From Massilia sp. YIM B02769 (GTDB lineage Bacteria > Pseudomonadota > Gammaproteobacteria > Burkholderiales > Burkholderiaceae_D), in NCBI RefSeq assembly GCF_030411995.1, contig NZ_JASNRC010000016.1, positions 61,212 through 125,211 of the forward strand: DNA of 64,000 nucleotides, written 5' to 3'. Each line of letters starts with the position of its first letter. Position 1 is the first letter of the stretch. A program made the translations under genes and the position numbers. A model generated the notes under the pieces. It had not been told where the DNA came from, searched no databases, and saw only the letters and a program-made list of their open reading frames with translations. Below, one piece after another: positions 40,422 through 49,986 of the stretch.

Positions 40422-41759
40422 ATGAAACAGCTGAACCAGGAAGAAGCAAAACGTATCTGCGACCGTGTCCTTTCGTTCTCGAAGGCCGACGAATGCAGCG
40501 TCGACATCAGCGGCAACCGCTCGGGCAACGTGCGCTTTGCGCGCAACAGCATCTCGACCGCCGGCCTGAACGAAGACATGACCCTCACCGTGCAGGTGGC
40601 GTTCGGGAAGAAATCGGGCATCGCCCAGCTGAACGAGTTCGACGACAAGTCGCTCGAAAAGGCGGTGCGCCGCGCCGAGGAGTTGGCGCGCCTGGCGCCC
40701 GAGAATCCGGAATTCATGCCGGCCATCGGCAAGCAGGAATACAGGGCCACGCCGACTTTTGTCCGCGCCACCGCCGACATCGACCCGGACTTCCGCGCAC
40801 AAGTGGCGGCCTACAGCATCGAGGAAGCGAAGAAGAACAAGCTGGTCACCGCCGGCTTCTTCAACGATAACACCCGCTTCAACGCGATTGCCAACTCGAA
40901 CGGCGTGTTCGGCTTCCAGGAGATGACCGACCTGACCTACACCTGCACCGCGCGCACCGAAGACGGCCGCGGTTCGGGCTGGGTCAGCCGCGCCGCGGTC
41001 GATGCACGCCGCTTCGACGCGCGCGAGGCGGCCGGCGTCGCCATCGAAAAGGCGCTGCGTTCGGTCGACGCGAAAGCGCTGGAGCCGGGCCGCTACACCG
41101 TGATCCTGGAGCCGGCCGCGACCTCCGAAGTGCTGGGCAATATGTTCGGCTCCTTCAGCGCGCGCGACGCCGACGAAGGCCGCAGCTTCCTCACCAAGTC
41201 CGGTGGCAAGAACCGCCTGGGCGACAAGCTGTTCGACGAGCGCATCAACGTCTGGGCCGATCCGTGGAATCCGGATGTGCCGGTCATGCCCTGGGATGGC
41301 CAGACCGGCATGGCACGCCAGCGTACCGACATCATCAAGAACGGCCGCATCGCCTCGCTCGAATACTCGCGCTACTGGGCGCAGAAGCAGGGCGTGAAGC
41401 CGACCGCGGGCCACGGCAACATGATCATGGCCGGCGGAAGCAAGTCGCTGGAAGAGCTGATTGCCTCCACGAAGAAGGGCGTGGTCGTCACCCGCACCTG
41501 GTACATCCGCATGGTCGACCCGCAGTCGCTGCTGATCACGGGCCTGACCCGCGACGGCACCTTCTACGTCGAGAACGGAAAGATCAAGTACCCGATCAAG
41601 AACTTCCGCTTCAACGAAAGCCCGGTCACGCTGCTCAACAACGTCGATGAGCTGGGCAAACCCGAGGTGATCGCGCCGGACGAAGTGCCGTACCAGATGA
41701 TCCTGCCGCCGATGAAGGTGCGCGACTTCAACTTCACTTCGCTGTCCGACGCGGTGTAG
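40422..41759 (+). CDS. TldE/PmbA-like partner protein (copy 2)
   Basis: The 445-residue protein aligns over its full length with the TldE-like protein at 37203-38537: RICDRVLSFSKADEC, EELARLAPENPEFMPAIGK and the same final MKVRDFNFTSLSDAV. It has no HExxxH motif and no signal peptide. Starts use AGGAG before the ATG. The DUF4159 gene follows after 13 bases, which connects this second pair directly to the MoxR module. Confidence 0.88.
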   Translation: MKQLNQEEAKRICDRVLSFSKADECSVDISGNRSGNVRFARNSISTAGLNEDMTLTVQVAFGKKSGIAQLNEFDDKSLEKAVRRAEELARLAPENPEFMPAIGKQEYRATPTFVRATADIDPDFRAQVAAYSIEEAKKNKLVTAGFFNDNTRFNAIANSNGVFGFQEMTDLTYTCTARTEDGRGSGWVSRAAVDARRFDAREAAGVAIEKALRSVDAKALEPGRYTVILEPAATSEVLGNMFGSFSARDADEGRSFLTKSGGKNRLGDKLFDERINVWADPWNPDVPVMPWDGQTGMARQRTDIIKNGRIASLEYSRYWAQKQGVKPTAGHGNMIMAGGSKSLEELIASTKKGVVVTRTWYIRMVDPQSLLITGLTRDGTFYVENGKIKYPIKNFRFNESPVTLLNNVDELGKPEVIAPDEVPYQMILPPMKVRDFNFTSLSDAV

Positions 41760-41772
41760 ATGGCGCCTGAAG

Positions 41773-42393
41773 ATGGCTAGATACGATTTCTACTTCACGC
41801 GCCTGATGTACGAGTCGGGCGACTGGGACGTGGACATCCGCATGCCCAGCAATGTGCTCAATTCGCTGGTCGAGTACACCACCCTGAAGGTGGACCCGGC
41901 CGAGCGGATGGTGTCGCTCAGCGACCCGAAGATGCTGGAAGCGCCGTTCTGCTACCTGGCCGGGCACAAGTTGGTGCAGTTCACCCCGGCCGAGCGCAAG
42001 AACTTCGAGCGCTACGTGAAGGGCGGCGGCTTCGTCTTCGTCGACGACTGCAACCACGACATCGACGGCCTGTTCGCGAAATCGTTCGAGGCCGAGATGG
42101 CGAAGATCTTCGGGGCCTCGGCCCTGAAGAAGATACCGAACAAGCACCCGATATATTCAAGCTTTTTCAAGTTCGACGGCCCGCCGAATACTTCGGTGGA
42201 GCTGAACGGCTGGGGCGACGACCTGGTGCACGAATACCTGAAGGCGATCGAGATTGGCGGGCGCGTGCGCGTCCTGTACTCGAACAAGGATTATGGCTGC
42301 GAGTGGGATTACGACTTCCGTAACAAGCGTTTTCTCGCGGTCGACAACACCCGCTTTGCGGTGAACATCATTCAATATGCGTTAGGGGCTTGA
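41773..42393 (+). CDS. DUF4159-domain protein
   Basis: The 206-residue protein matches DUF4159, which in other bacteria forms the C-terminal domain of membrane proteins in MoxR/DUF58 clusters. Here it is free-standing. Visible elements are FTRLMYESGDWDVD, the core GGGFVFVDDCNHDIDGLFAKS (with acidic DDC and HD) and a C-terminal KRFLAVDNTRFAVNII. DUF4159 resembles a glutamine-amidotransferase-like fold, but I see no catalytic Cys-His-Glu triad. There is no signal peptide or membrane helix. It sits between the tldD/E pairs and moxR and is likely co-transcribed with both. Confidence 0.85.
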   Translation: MARYDFYFTRLMYESGDWDVDIRMPSNVLNSLVEYTTLKVDPAERMVSLSDPKMLEAPFCYLAGHKLVQFTPAERKNFERYVKGGGFVFVDDCNHDIDGLFAKSFEAEMAKIFGASALKKIPNKHPIYSSFFKFDGPPNTSVELNGWGDDLVHEYLKAIEIGGRVRVLYSNKDYGCEWDYDFRNKRFLAVDNTRFAVNIIQYALGA

Positions 42394-42396
42394 GCA

Positions 42397-43401
<1,005 letters not shown>

Positions 43402-43414
43402 ATTGGCATAAGCA

Positions 43415-44302
43415 ATGGCATCAGTTAGCTCGGCGCTGATCGCGCACACGACCAATCTCGACCTCGTCATCCGCCACGTGCTGGCCGGGCTGGGGCAGGG
43501 CATCCACGCCGGCCGCGAACGCGGCTCCGGCGTCGAGTTCTCCGAATACCGGGCCTACGCGCCGGGCGACGAGTGGCGCCGCGTCGACTGGAAGCTGCTG
43601 GCGCGTGCCGACCGCTACTATGTGCGCGAGGCCGAGCGCGACAGCCACGTCGCTTTGTGGCTGGTGCTGGACGCCAGCGCCTCGATGATGGAGCCGAGCC
43701 GCAGCATTCCCGGACTCGACAAGCTGGCCTACGCGCGCACCCTGCTGGCCTGCGTGGCAGCGATTGCCCAGCGCCAGGGCGATGCCTTTGGCCTGGTCGT
43801 GCTGTCCGGTGGCCGCGTGCAGTTCACGCCCGCCGCGCGTGGTCCACGTCAGTTGCAGCGCGTGCTGGCCAGATTGAACGCGGCCCGGGCCGAAGGCGAA
43901 TTGCCGGATGCCGCCGCCCTGAAATCCGGACTGCGTTTCGCCGGCGCGCCTTCGTTGGTGTTTGCCGCCAGCGACTTCCTCGATTTTCCTTCACCCCTAT
44001 CGGAAGCCCTGCTGCGCCTGCGCGACATGCGCCACGACGTGCGCCTGGCCTGCATCCAGACCGAGGCCGAGTGCACGGGCGGTTTCGATGCCGATCCGGC
44101 TTACCGCGACCCCGAGCGCGAGGGTGGCGTGTTCCGCTTCGGCGCCGATTTGCGCGAGGGTTACCTGCGCAACCGCGAGGCCCATTTCGCTACCGTGACG
44201 GCGGCCTGCCGCGCGGCTGACGTCCCGCTGGTGGACGCGCGCATCGAGCAGGCGCCGGGCGATGTGCTCAGGATGTGGCTACGCCAGGCAGGACGACGAT
44301 GA
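43415..44302 (+). CDS. DUF58 protein (von Willebrand A-like MoxR partner)
   Basis: The 295-residue protein has the DUF58 signature GSGVEFSEYRAYAPGDEWRR-IDWK-like (VDWKLLARADRYYVRE) and then a vWA-like fold with the metal site LVLDASASMM. DUF58 proteins are regular partners of MoxR ATPases. There is no signal peptide. The next gene starts inside its stop codon (ATGA overlap, 44299-44302), so the two are translationally coupled. Confidence 0.92.
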   Translation: MASVSSALIAHTTNLDLVIRHVLAGLGQGIHAGRERGSGVEFSEYRAYAPGDEWRRVDWKLLARADRYYVREAERDSHVALWLVLDASASMMEPSRSIPGLDKLAYARTLLACVAAIAQRQGDAFGLVVLSGGRVQFTPAARGPRQLQRVLARLNAARAEGELPDAAALKSGLRFAGAPSLVFAASDFLDFPSPLSEALLRLRDMRHDVRLACIQTEAECTGGFDADPAYRDPEREGGVFRFGADLREGYLRNREAHFATVTAACRAADVPLVDARIEQAPGDVLRMWLRQAGRR

Positions 44303-45282
44303 ACAGTTTGTGGTGGTTGGCTTTACCGACCTTGCTGCTCCCAATCTGGTGGCATCGCAAGAAGCGCGTCCAGGTTGCGGCGGAACCGATGGCCACGGCA
44401 CGCTTCCTGCCGCGCACCGAGCCGCGCCAGATGCGCGTGTGGCGCTGGGCCGACGTCATCCTCATGATCCTGCGCTGCCTGCTGCTGGCCTGTCTGATCG
44501 CCTGGCTGGCCAACCCGGTGCTGCCGTGGCGCGGGAACACCGTGGTCGTGGCCGAGGGGACCGATGCGCGCTGGGCCGAGCAGCAGGTGCAGGCCGCCGG
44601 ATTCAAGGATGCGGCGCGTCTGTCGCTGCCGGCAGCCGAAGCGCTGGCCTGGGTCCGTTCGCACGAGCGCGAATGGAAGCCGGATGCGCGCCTGCTGGTG
44701 CTGGGCGATATTCCGATGCCGGCCACGCCGCCGCAGTTCCGTCATGCGCTTGACCTGCGCACGCTGGCCAAGCCTTCCGTACCAGGCGAGGTGCACGTTG
44801 CCGTCGCCGGCGAACGGGCCGGGGAATGGCGGCGCATGTTCGCGGCCCTGAACGGTCCGCTGCACGCGGTGGTCGAGGAGGCCCCTGGCGCGAAAACCGA
44901 ATTGATCGTCTGGGACCAGTCCGAGGCGCCGCCGGCTTCGATGCGCGCGCCGCTGTGGTGGGTCGCCGATGCGAGCGCCTTCCCCGAGCTGGCAAAAGCG
45001 CCAACGGTCGACGGCATCCGCTACGCCGACAGCGCGCGTGGCCGCCTGTGGACGTCCGATGCCTGGCCACCGTCGGACCCGGCCGCCGCGCGCCGCCTGC
45101 TGGAAACCTGGCGCAGCCTGCATTACGCGCCGCTGGCCTACACTGCGCCGTCGCAGTCCTTTGCCGCGTCGAGTGTCCCGTCCACAACGCACGCGGACGG
45201 CGCCCTGCGCGGCTTCCTGATGTGGGCGCTGGTCGTCCTGTTTGCTCTCGAGAGGAGTGTGACCCATGCACGCCGACGCTGA
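44299..45282 (+). CDS. BatA-like membrane protein with N-terminal double-membrane domain
   Basis: The 327-residue protein starts with two N-terminal helices, LWWLALPTLLLPIWWHRKKR and the segment at about 55-75, of the aerotolerance BatA N-terminal double-transmembrane domain. A soluble region with no recognised catalytic motif follows, and the C-terminus ends in another helix (LRGFLMWALVVLFALERS). It overlaps the DUF58 gene by 4 bases and the next gene by 17. A complete vWA domain is not visible, so it is a shortened BatA-type protein, possibly anchoring the MoxR/DUF58 module at the inner membrane. Confidence 0.8.
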   Translation: MNSLWWLALPTLLLPIWWHRKKRVQVAAEPMATARFLPRTEPRQMRVWRWADVILMILRCLLLACLIAWLANPVLPWRGNTVVVAEGTDARWAEQQVQAAGFKDAARLSLPAAEALAWVRSHEREWKPDARLLVLGDIPMPATPPQFRHALDLRTLAKPSVPGEVHVAVAGERAGEWRRMFAALNGPLHAVVEEAPGAKTELIVWDQSEAPPASMRAPLWWVADASAFPELAKAPTVDGIRYADSARGRLWTSDAWPPSDPAAARRLLETWRSLHYAPLAYTAPSQSFAASSVPSTTHADGALRGFLMWALVVLFALERSVTHARRR

Positions 45283-47263
45283 CATCGCCCGGCGCATCTG
45301 GCGTGCCGCCTTGCTGCGGCGCCTGCCGCTGTGGGTGCTGGGCGCCTTGCCCTGGCTGTCGCTGCGCCTCCTGCCGGGACTCCTGGCCTGGGTCGCCTGG
45401 TGCATGTGGGATGGCGCGCGGCTGCGCCAGCGAGTTGCGCACGGCTGGATAAGCTGGCTCGACGCGGATGTGCCCGAGCTGGAAGACAGCAGCGCACTGC
45501 TCGTCGACGCCGACACCCCGCTGGCCAGGATGCAGCGCGAGCGCCTGCTGGCGCGCATCGCCGAGCGTCTCGACGCCCGCACCGTGCGCGCCATCGTGCG
45601 CCGCCATATCGACATGGGCCTGAGCTGGCTCGCACCCTGGCTCGCCTTTGCCGCCATCGTCTGGTTCTTTGGCCAGCAGGGTGAGGCGTCAAAGGGAACG
45701 GCACCCGCAGCCGCGGCGCCGGCCGCCAAGGCTGCCGTGATTCCCGAACTGACGGTTACCGCGACCCCACCTGCCTACACCGGCCTGGCGCGCACCGAAG
45801 GCGCACCGCGTCATCTCGAACTGCCGGAAGGGAGCAAGATCGCCTGGTGCCTGAAGAACCCGGAAGCCGGCCAGACCATCCTCGAACTCAGCGATGGCCG
45901 TACGCTGAACGCCGGCGCCAAGTGCGCCGAGCTGGCCGCCACCGAATCCCTGTTCTGGCGCTGGCGCGGCGCGCGCTACACGCTGAAGGTGACGCCGGAT
46001 GCGCCGCCGCAGATCACGGTCACCCAGCCGACCCAGATGGTCCAGGAGCTCAAGCCGGATGCGAAGACCGCCGCCATGGCCTTGACGGTGCGCGACGACT
46101 ACGCCGTGCGCCGCGCCACCCTGCACCTGACCCTGGCGCGCGGCAGCGGCGAGAACATCAAGTTCACCGACCGCGAGATGCCGCTGCCGGCATCGAACGA
46201 CCCGCGCGTGCGCAACTGGTCCAGGCAATGGACGCTGGCGGAACTCGGCATGGAGCCGGGCGACGAGATGTACTTTTTTGTCCGTGCCGTCGACAACGCC
46301 GCCCAGCCTCACGCCGTGCAGTCGCCGACCTACACCCTGCGCCTGCCCGCACCGGAGCAGGAAGAAGAGGAAGTCACCTCGGCCATGCCGATGCTGGTGA
46401 AGCCGCAAAGCCTGCGCAGCCAGCGCCAGATCATCATCGACACCGAGCAGCTGATCGCCGACATGAAAGCCACCCGCATGGCGGCAAGCGAAGCGCGCGA
46501 GCGCAGCGAAGCCATCGCCGCCGACCAGGCCCAGCTGCGCCGCCGCTACGGCCAGTTCCTGGGCGAGGAATCGACCTTGTTCGGCGGCGAGGAAGAACAC
46601 GACGACGACCACGGCCACGCGTCGGCGAATGGCCAGATGGACGTGCTGCACGAATTCGGCCACGCCCACGACGAAGCCGAGAACGCCACGCTCTACGACG
46701 AAGGCACCAAGAAAATCCTGCGCCGCGCGCTGGTGGCGATGTGGGACGCCGAAAAGGCGCTGCGCGCCATCACACCGAAGACCGCGCTGGCGCCGGAACT
46801 GAAGGCATTGGAAGCGATCAAGGAACTGCAGCAGGCCGACCGCATCTACCTGCACAAGACGGCTTTCGTGCCGCCGCCGATCAAGGAAGAGATCCGCATG
46901 ACGGGCGACGTGGTGGGCGCGGCCAGCTACCGGCGCGAGCAGGGCGAAGCCGGGGATGCGATCCCGCTGCCGCTGCGCGAGTTGGTGACGGCCTTGTCGA
47001 ACGAAGGCCCGCTGCCGGCCCTGTGGACCCGCACCGCCCACGACTGGGTGCGCGAACGCCTGAGCGATGACGAACAACGGCTGGCCGCCCAGCGCGCGAT
47101 CCAGGACGTGGCGGATGGCTGCCTGCGCTGCCGTCCCGCCTTGCGCGCCTGGCTGCGCGCCGGCATCGCGCAGGCGCCGGTGATCCTGCAAGCGACACCA
47201 AGGGCGCACACGCCGTTCACCCAGGCCTGGCAGCGAGAACATGCGAAGGGAGACGCGAAATGA
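45266..47263 (+). CDS. DUF4175-like large membrane protein of the MoxR cluster
   Basis: The 665-residue protein has two or three N-terminal membrane helices (about 18-50 and 113-135) followed by a long extracytoplasmic region. It includes TVTATPPAYTGLARTEGAP, a beta-domain motif seen in DUF4175 proteins, and VRDDYAVRRATLHLTL. Then comes a helical region with an acidic-histidine stretch, EEEHDDDHGHAS, that could bind metal ions. The start overlaps the previous gene by 17 bases. The family link is by motif only. The His/Asp-rich segment is of interest because the exported TldD proteases need a metal. Confidence 0.7.
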   Translation: MHADADIARRIWRAALLRRLPLWVLGALPWLSLRLLPGLLAWVAWCMWDGARLRQRVAHGWISWLDADVPELEDSSALLVDADTPLARMQRERLLARIAERLDARTVRAIVRRHIDMGLSWLAPWLAFAAIVWFFGQQGEASKGTAPAAAAPAAKAAVIPELTVTATPPAYTGLARTEGAPRHLELPEGSKIAWCLKNPEAGQTILELSDGRTLNAGAKCAELAATESLFWRWRGARYTLKVTPDAPPQITVTQPTQMVQELKPDAKTAAMALTVRDDYAVRRATLHLTLARGSGENIKFTDREMPLPASNDPRVRNWSRQWTLAELGMEPGDEMYFFVRAVDNAAQPHAVQSPTYTLRLPAPEQEEEEVTSAMPMLVKPQSLRSQRQIIIDTEQLIADMKATRMAASEARERSEAIAADQAQLRRRYGQFLGEESTLFGGEEEHDDDHGHASANGQMDVLHEFGHAHDEAENATLYDEGTKKILRRALVAMWDAEKALRAITPKTALAPELKALEAIKELQQADRIYLHKTAFVPPPIKEEIRMTGDVVGAASYRREQGEAGDAIPLPLRELVTALSNEGPLPALWTRTAHDWVRERLSDDEQRLAAQRAIQDVADGCLRCRPALRAWLRAGIAQAPVILQATPRAHTPFTQAWQREHAKGDAK

Positions 47264-48777
47264 TCGCCGCCATCGTCATCATCGGCGCCATCAGCCTGCT
47301 GCTCTACCTGTGGCGCCGTCGCGTGGTCGATGCGCTGCTGGTGTTGCTTGCCACCGGCGCACTGGTCTTGCTGGCCACCGGCTGGAAGCTGCCCGGCGAA
47401 ATGGGCGGCACATTGGCCATCGACCCCGCCCGGCCGCCGGCGACGCTCGACGGCGTGCGCGCCCTGAGCCTGCAGGGCGACGGCCTGCGCGTCGCGCAAT
47501 GGCAGGATCTGCCGGCGCGTCCGCTGGCGTGGACGCCGCCAACGACCGACACGCTGCGCCTGGACTTCCCGCGCCGCCTGGCACTGGGCCGCATGTTCAC
47601 GCTCACCGTGCAGCGCACGGCGAAGACGCCGGCGCGCCTGCAACTGGTTGCCGAGAATGGCCAGGTACTGGCGGAAGCGCGCGGCGATGGCGCGCTCACG
47701 GTCGATTGGCTGCCGCCGCTGGCCGAAACCCTGGAGCTGAAGGCGCGCCTGCTGGATGCGCAAGACAAGCTGCTGGCTGAAGGACCGGTGCCGGTGGTGG
47801 TCAGCGAGATCCCGCCGCTGCAGGTGCGCGGCCGCTTCAGCGCACCATCCTTCGATTTACGCGTACTGAACGAACTGCTGGGAAGCAGCCATGCCGTGAT
47901 CGACTGGCAGGTGGCGCTCGGCAAAACCGTCACCCGCAGCGAAACCGCGCGCGAAAAGATGGACGCGCCGGACCTGCTGGTGATCGACGCCGCCTGGTTC
48001 GAGCGCGCATCCGGCGTCGCGCGCAGCGCCTTGCTGGAAGAAGTGGAGAAGGGCGCCGCGCTGCTGGTCCTGGGCGGGAATGCCAACGACAGCGCGGTGT
48101 GGTCGCGCAGCGTGCAGCTGGCGCTGCGCGCGCAAGCCGCCGACGCCACGATCGGCTCGCTGGCCCTGACATCCGCGCCCCTGAATCCGGCATCGAAGCA
48201 GGCCGGCACGTGGACCGGCAAGGACGCCGTGTGGGCGCGCCCGTGGGGCCAGGGCCGCATCGGCTGGCTCGGCGCCGCCGACTGGCACCGCCAGGCGATC
48301 AAGGAACCGCGTGCACTGGCGCTATGGTGGCAGGGCGTACTCGATACGCTGGCCGTGCAGCGCATCGAGGACGTGCACTGGCTCGATCCGCAAGAGATGC
48401 CGCTGCCGAATCAGCGAATGGAAATCTGCGCCCAGGGCGTGAGCGGCAAGGTCCGTTTCCCGGACCTGGGCCGGACCCTGTCCTGGCAGCGCCGCAGCGA
48501 CCGCGTCGATGCATCCTGTGTCGCCGTGTGGCCGCGCCAGGCCGGCTGGCTGCGCATGGAAACCCAGGGCACGAAGCCGGTAGCCGGTCAGGTCTATGTC
48601 TACGCGGCGGGCGATTGGCCGCTGTGGCAGGCGGCCGAGCGGCGCGATGCCACGGCCCGCTATGCGGCGCGCACGCCAGTGGCGGCTGCGCAGAACCAGG
48701 GCGCGCTGCCCGGCTGGCCGTTCGCCGTCGTGTTCGCGCTGGCGATGCTGTGCCTGTGGTGGCGCGAGCGGCGCTGA
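47260..48777 (+). CDS. Membrane protein with glutamine-amidotransferase-like core (MoxR cluster)
   Basis: The 505-residue protein starts with two membrane helices (about 2-18 and 24-42). A beta-rich region follows, then an amidotransferase-like Rossmann region (APDLLVIDAAWFERASG, EEVEKGAALLVLGGNAND) without a catalytic cysteine, and it closes with a C-terminal helix LPGWPFAVVFALAMLCLWW. Such inactive GATase-like membrane proteins often end MoxR/DUF58/BatA operons. The ATG overlaps the preceding TGA by 4 bases. It is the last gene in the block; no intrinsic terminator is visible after it. Confidence 0.7.
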   Translation: MIAAIVIIGAISLLLYLWRRRVVDALLVLLATGALVLLATGWKLPGEMGGTLAIDPARPPATLDGVRALSLQGDGLRVAQWQDLPARPLAWTPPTTDTLRLDFPRRLALGRMFTLTVQRTAKTPARLQLVAENGQVLAEARGDGALTVDWLPPLAETLELKARLLDAQDKLLAEGPVPVVVSEIPPLQVRGRFSAPSFDLRVLNELLGSSHAVIDWQVALGKTVTRSETAREKMDAPDLLVIDAAWFERASGVARSALLEEVEKGAALLVLGGNANDSAVWSRSVQLALRAQAADATIGSLALTSAPLNPASKQAGTWTGKDAVWARPWGQGRIGWLGAADWHRQAIKEPRALALWWQGVLDTLAVQRIEDVHWLDPQEMPLPNQRMEICAQGVSGKVRFPDLGRTLSWQRRSDRVDASCVAVWPRQAGWLRMETQGTKPVAGQVYVYAAGDWPLWQAAERRDATARYAARTPVAAAQNQGALPGWPFAVVFALAMLCLWWRERR

Positions 48778-48834
48778 TCTACCCGTACGTTCGACATATC
48801 CGATGTGCTTCCGATACCGGAGAAAGGCAGGTCC

Positions 48835-49308
48835 ATGAAAGTCGCATTCCATGCGAACGTCATCGACGAAGACACCAGGGCAATCGCGGACGCACTCGAT
48901 CCTGTATTGAAGAAGCTGGCGCAGAGCCTGGACGGCGAGTATGGCGGCCCCATGGAACACTTGTGGATCCAGATAGAGATGCTCGCGTACCTGGCGCGGC
49001 CGGATGGACGGGCGCGCCATCCGTTCCGTTTCCAGAAGCGTGTTTCAGGCCGGTCGCGTCTCGGGCTTCCACCCAACCCTGACTGGCTCAACGTCGGTCA
49101 TTTCAGCGTCAGGCCGGATTTTGCAAACCTGATTTCGCCCCCTGTCGAGGACGGGGTTCGGCACGTCCTGCAACGCATTCATGCCGCATCGGCCGTTTTG
49201 CTGGAAAAGCAGAAAAAGCTCGGCGGCTTCGATGCCGGGCTGTTTCGGGAGCGCATCCTGGTCAACTGTTCCTCTCTCGGCTATCCGCTGTCTCCGGACG
49301 CGCATTGA
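48835..49308 (+). CDS. Protein of unknown function
   Basis: The 157-residue soluble protein starts MKVAFHANVIDEDTRAIADA and has no signal peptide or membrane helix. The ATG at 48835 is preceded by AAAGGCAGG; an in-frame ATG-like start at 48805 lacks such a site. I recognise no domain. The next gene starts in its stop codon (TTGA), and that product appears to be exported. The gene lies 57 bases after the TldD/MoxR block and could be a late part of that transcript. Confidence 0.65.
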   Translation: MKVAFHANVIDEDTRAIADALDPVLKKLAQSLDGEYGGPMEHLWIQIEMLAYLARPDGRARHPFRFQKRVSGRSRLGLPPNPDWLNVGHFSVRPDFANLISPPVEDGVRHVLQRIHAASAVLLEKQKKLGGFDAGLFRERILVNCSSLGYPLSPDAH

Positions 49309-49958
49309 GTCCGGGTTCGGCTTCACGGCGGCCTGGCGCGCTGAAGACACTGTTACTGCTGCTTCTGCTGGAGGTGTTCCAGTCCTCTGCCAGCGCACAC
49401 GACGCACTCGAGCCTTGTCGTGATGAACGCAACGATCCGTATCACACGCGTGTCAATGGTCTCATCGACAAGGCCGTCGGAAAGCCATCGTCAATCCAGC
49501 TGACGACGTATCCCTCATTCGCGTCTGAATCCGGATTGAGAGTCGTCGGAAGCGAACTCTATTTTGTGGAGTTCGCAAGGTCCTTCTGGGAAGAGTCGTT
49601 TGAACAGGTGTCCAGGCATAAGTACCGGATGAATTTCAAGAAGCCAGATATCCTCACGAGGACGCGCCATGCTCCGCTGAGCGCGCTGGCCGCGGACCGG
49701 ATCAGGCGCGTGTACACCTCGGCGATCGCGAAGCCAAAGGAATCGGGCCACATGGGATTGGATGGCGTCAGTTACGTGTTCACGACATCCGACGGCGCCT
49801 GCGCCTGGACCTGGTCTCCCGAACCATCGACGCGAACCGGCAGGCTGGTCGAGCTACTGAAACGTTTGGAAAAGCATGCCACGTTATCGCTGCCGATCGA
49901 TCTGCAGCGAAGCGAGAAGAACATCATGCAACTCGTTCGGGTCATGGAGGCCGATTAG
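49305..49958 (+). CDS. Probable exported protein of unknown function
   Basis: The 217-residue product reads from a TTG that overlaps the previous TGA (TTGA). There is no ATG before residue 108, so the rare start is the best available, but CTG codons a little later are possible. A basic N-terminus and a poly-leucine core (LKTLLLLLLLEVF) ending SASAHD form a signal peptide, so it should be periplasmic. The mature part has no known motif; VSYVFTTSDGACAWTWSPE may be a beta-sheet edge. The coupled arrangement with the preceding unknown gene suggests a functional pair. Confidence 0.6.
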   Translation: MSPGSASRRPGALKTLLLLLLLEVFQSSASAHDALEPCRDERNDPYHTRVNGLIDKAVGKPSSIQLTTYPSFASESGLRVVGSELYFVEFARSFWEESFEQVSRHKYRMNFKKPDILTRTRHAPLSALAADRIRRVYTSAIAKPKESGHMGLDGVSYVFTTSDGACAWTWSPEPSTRTGRLVELLKRLEKHATLSLPIDLQRSEKNIMQLVRVMEAD

Positions 49959-49986
49959 CGATGTGCGGTGCCTGATTAGAAACGGC

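Noticed and set aside
37134..41414. A 1,426-codon open frame on the minus strand across tldE1, tldD2 and tldE2
   Set aside because: It is antisense to four well-supported genes and consists of low-complexity Arg/Gly/Ala/Val-rich sequence typical of the opposite strand of GC-rich genes; no domain, start signal or ribosome site.
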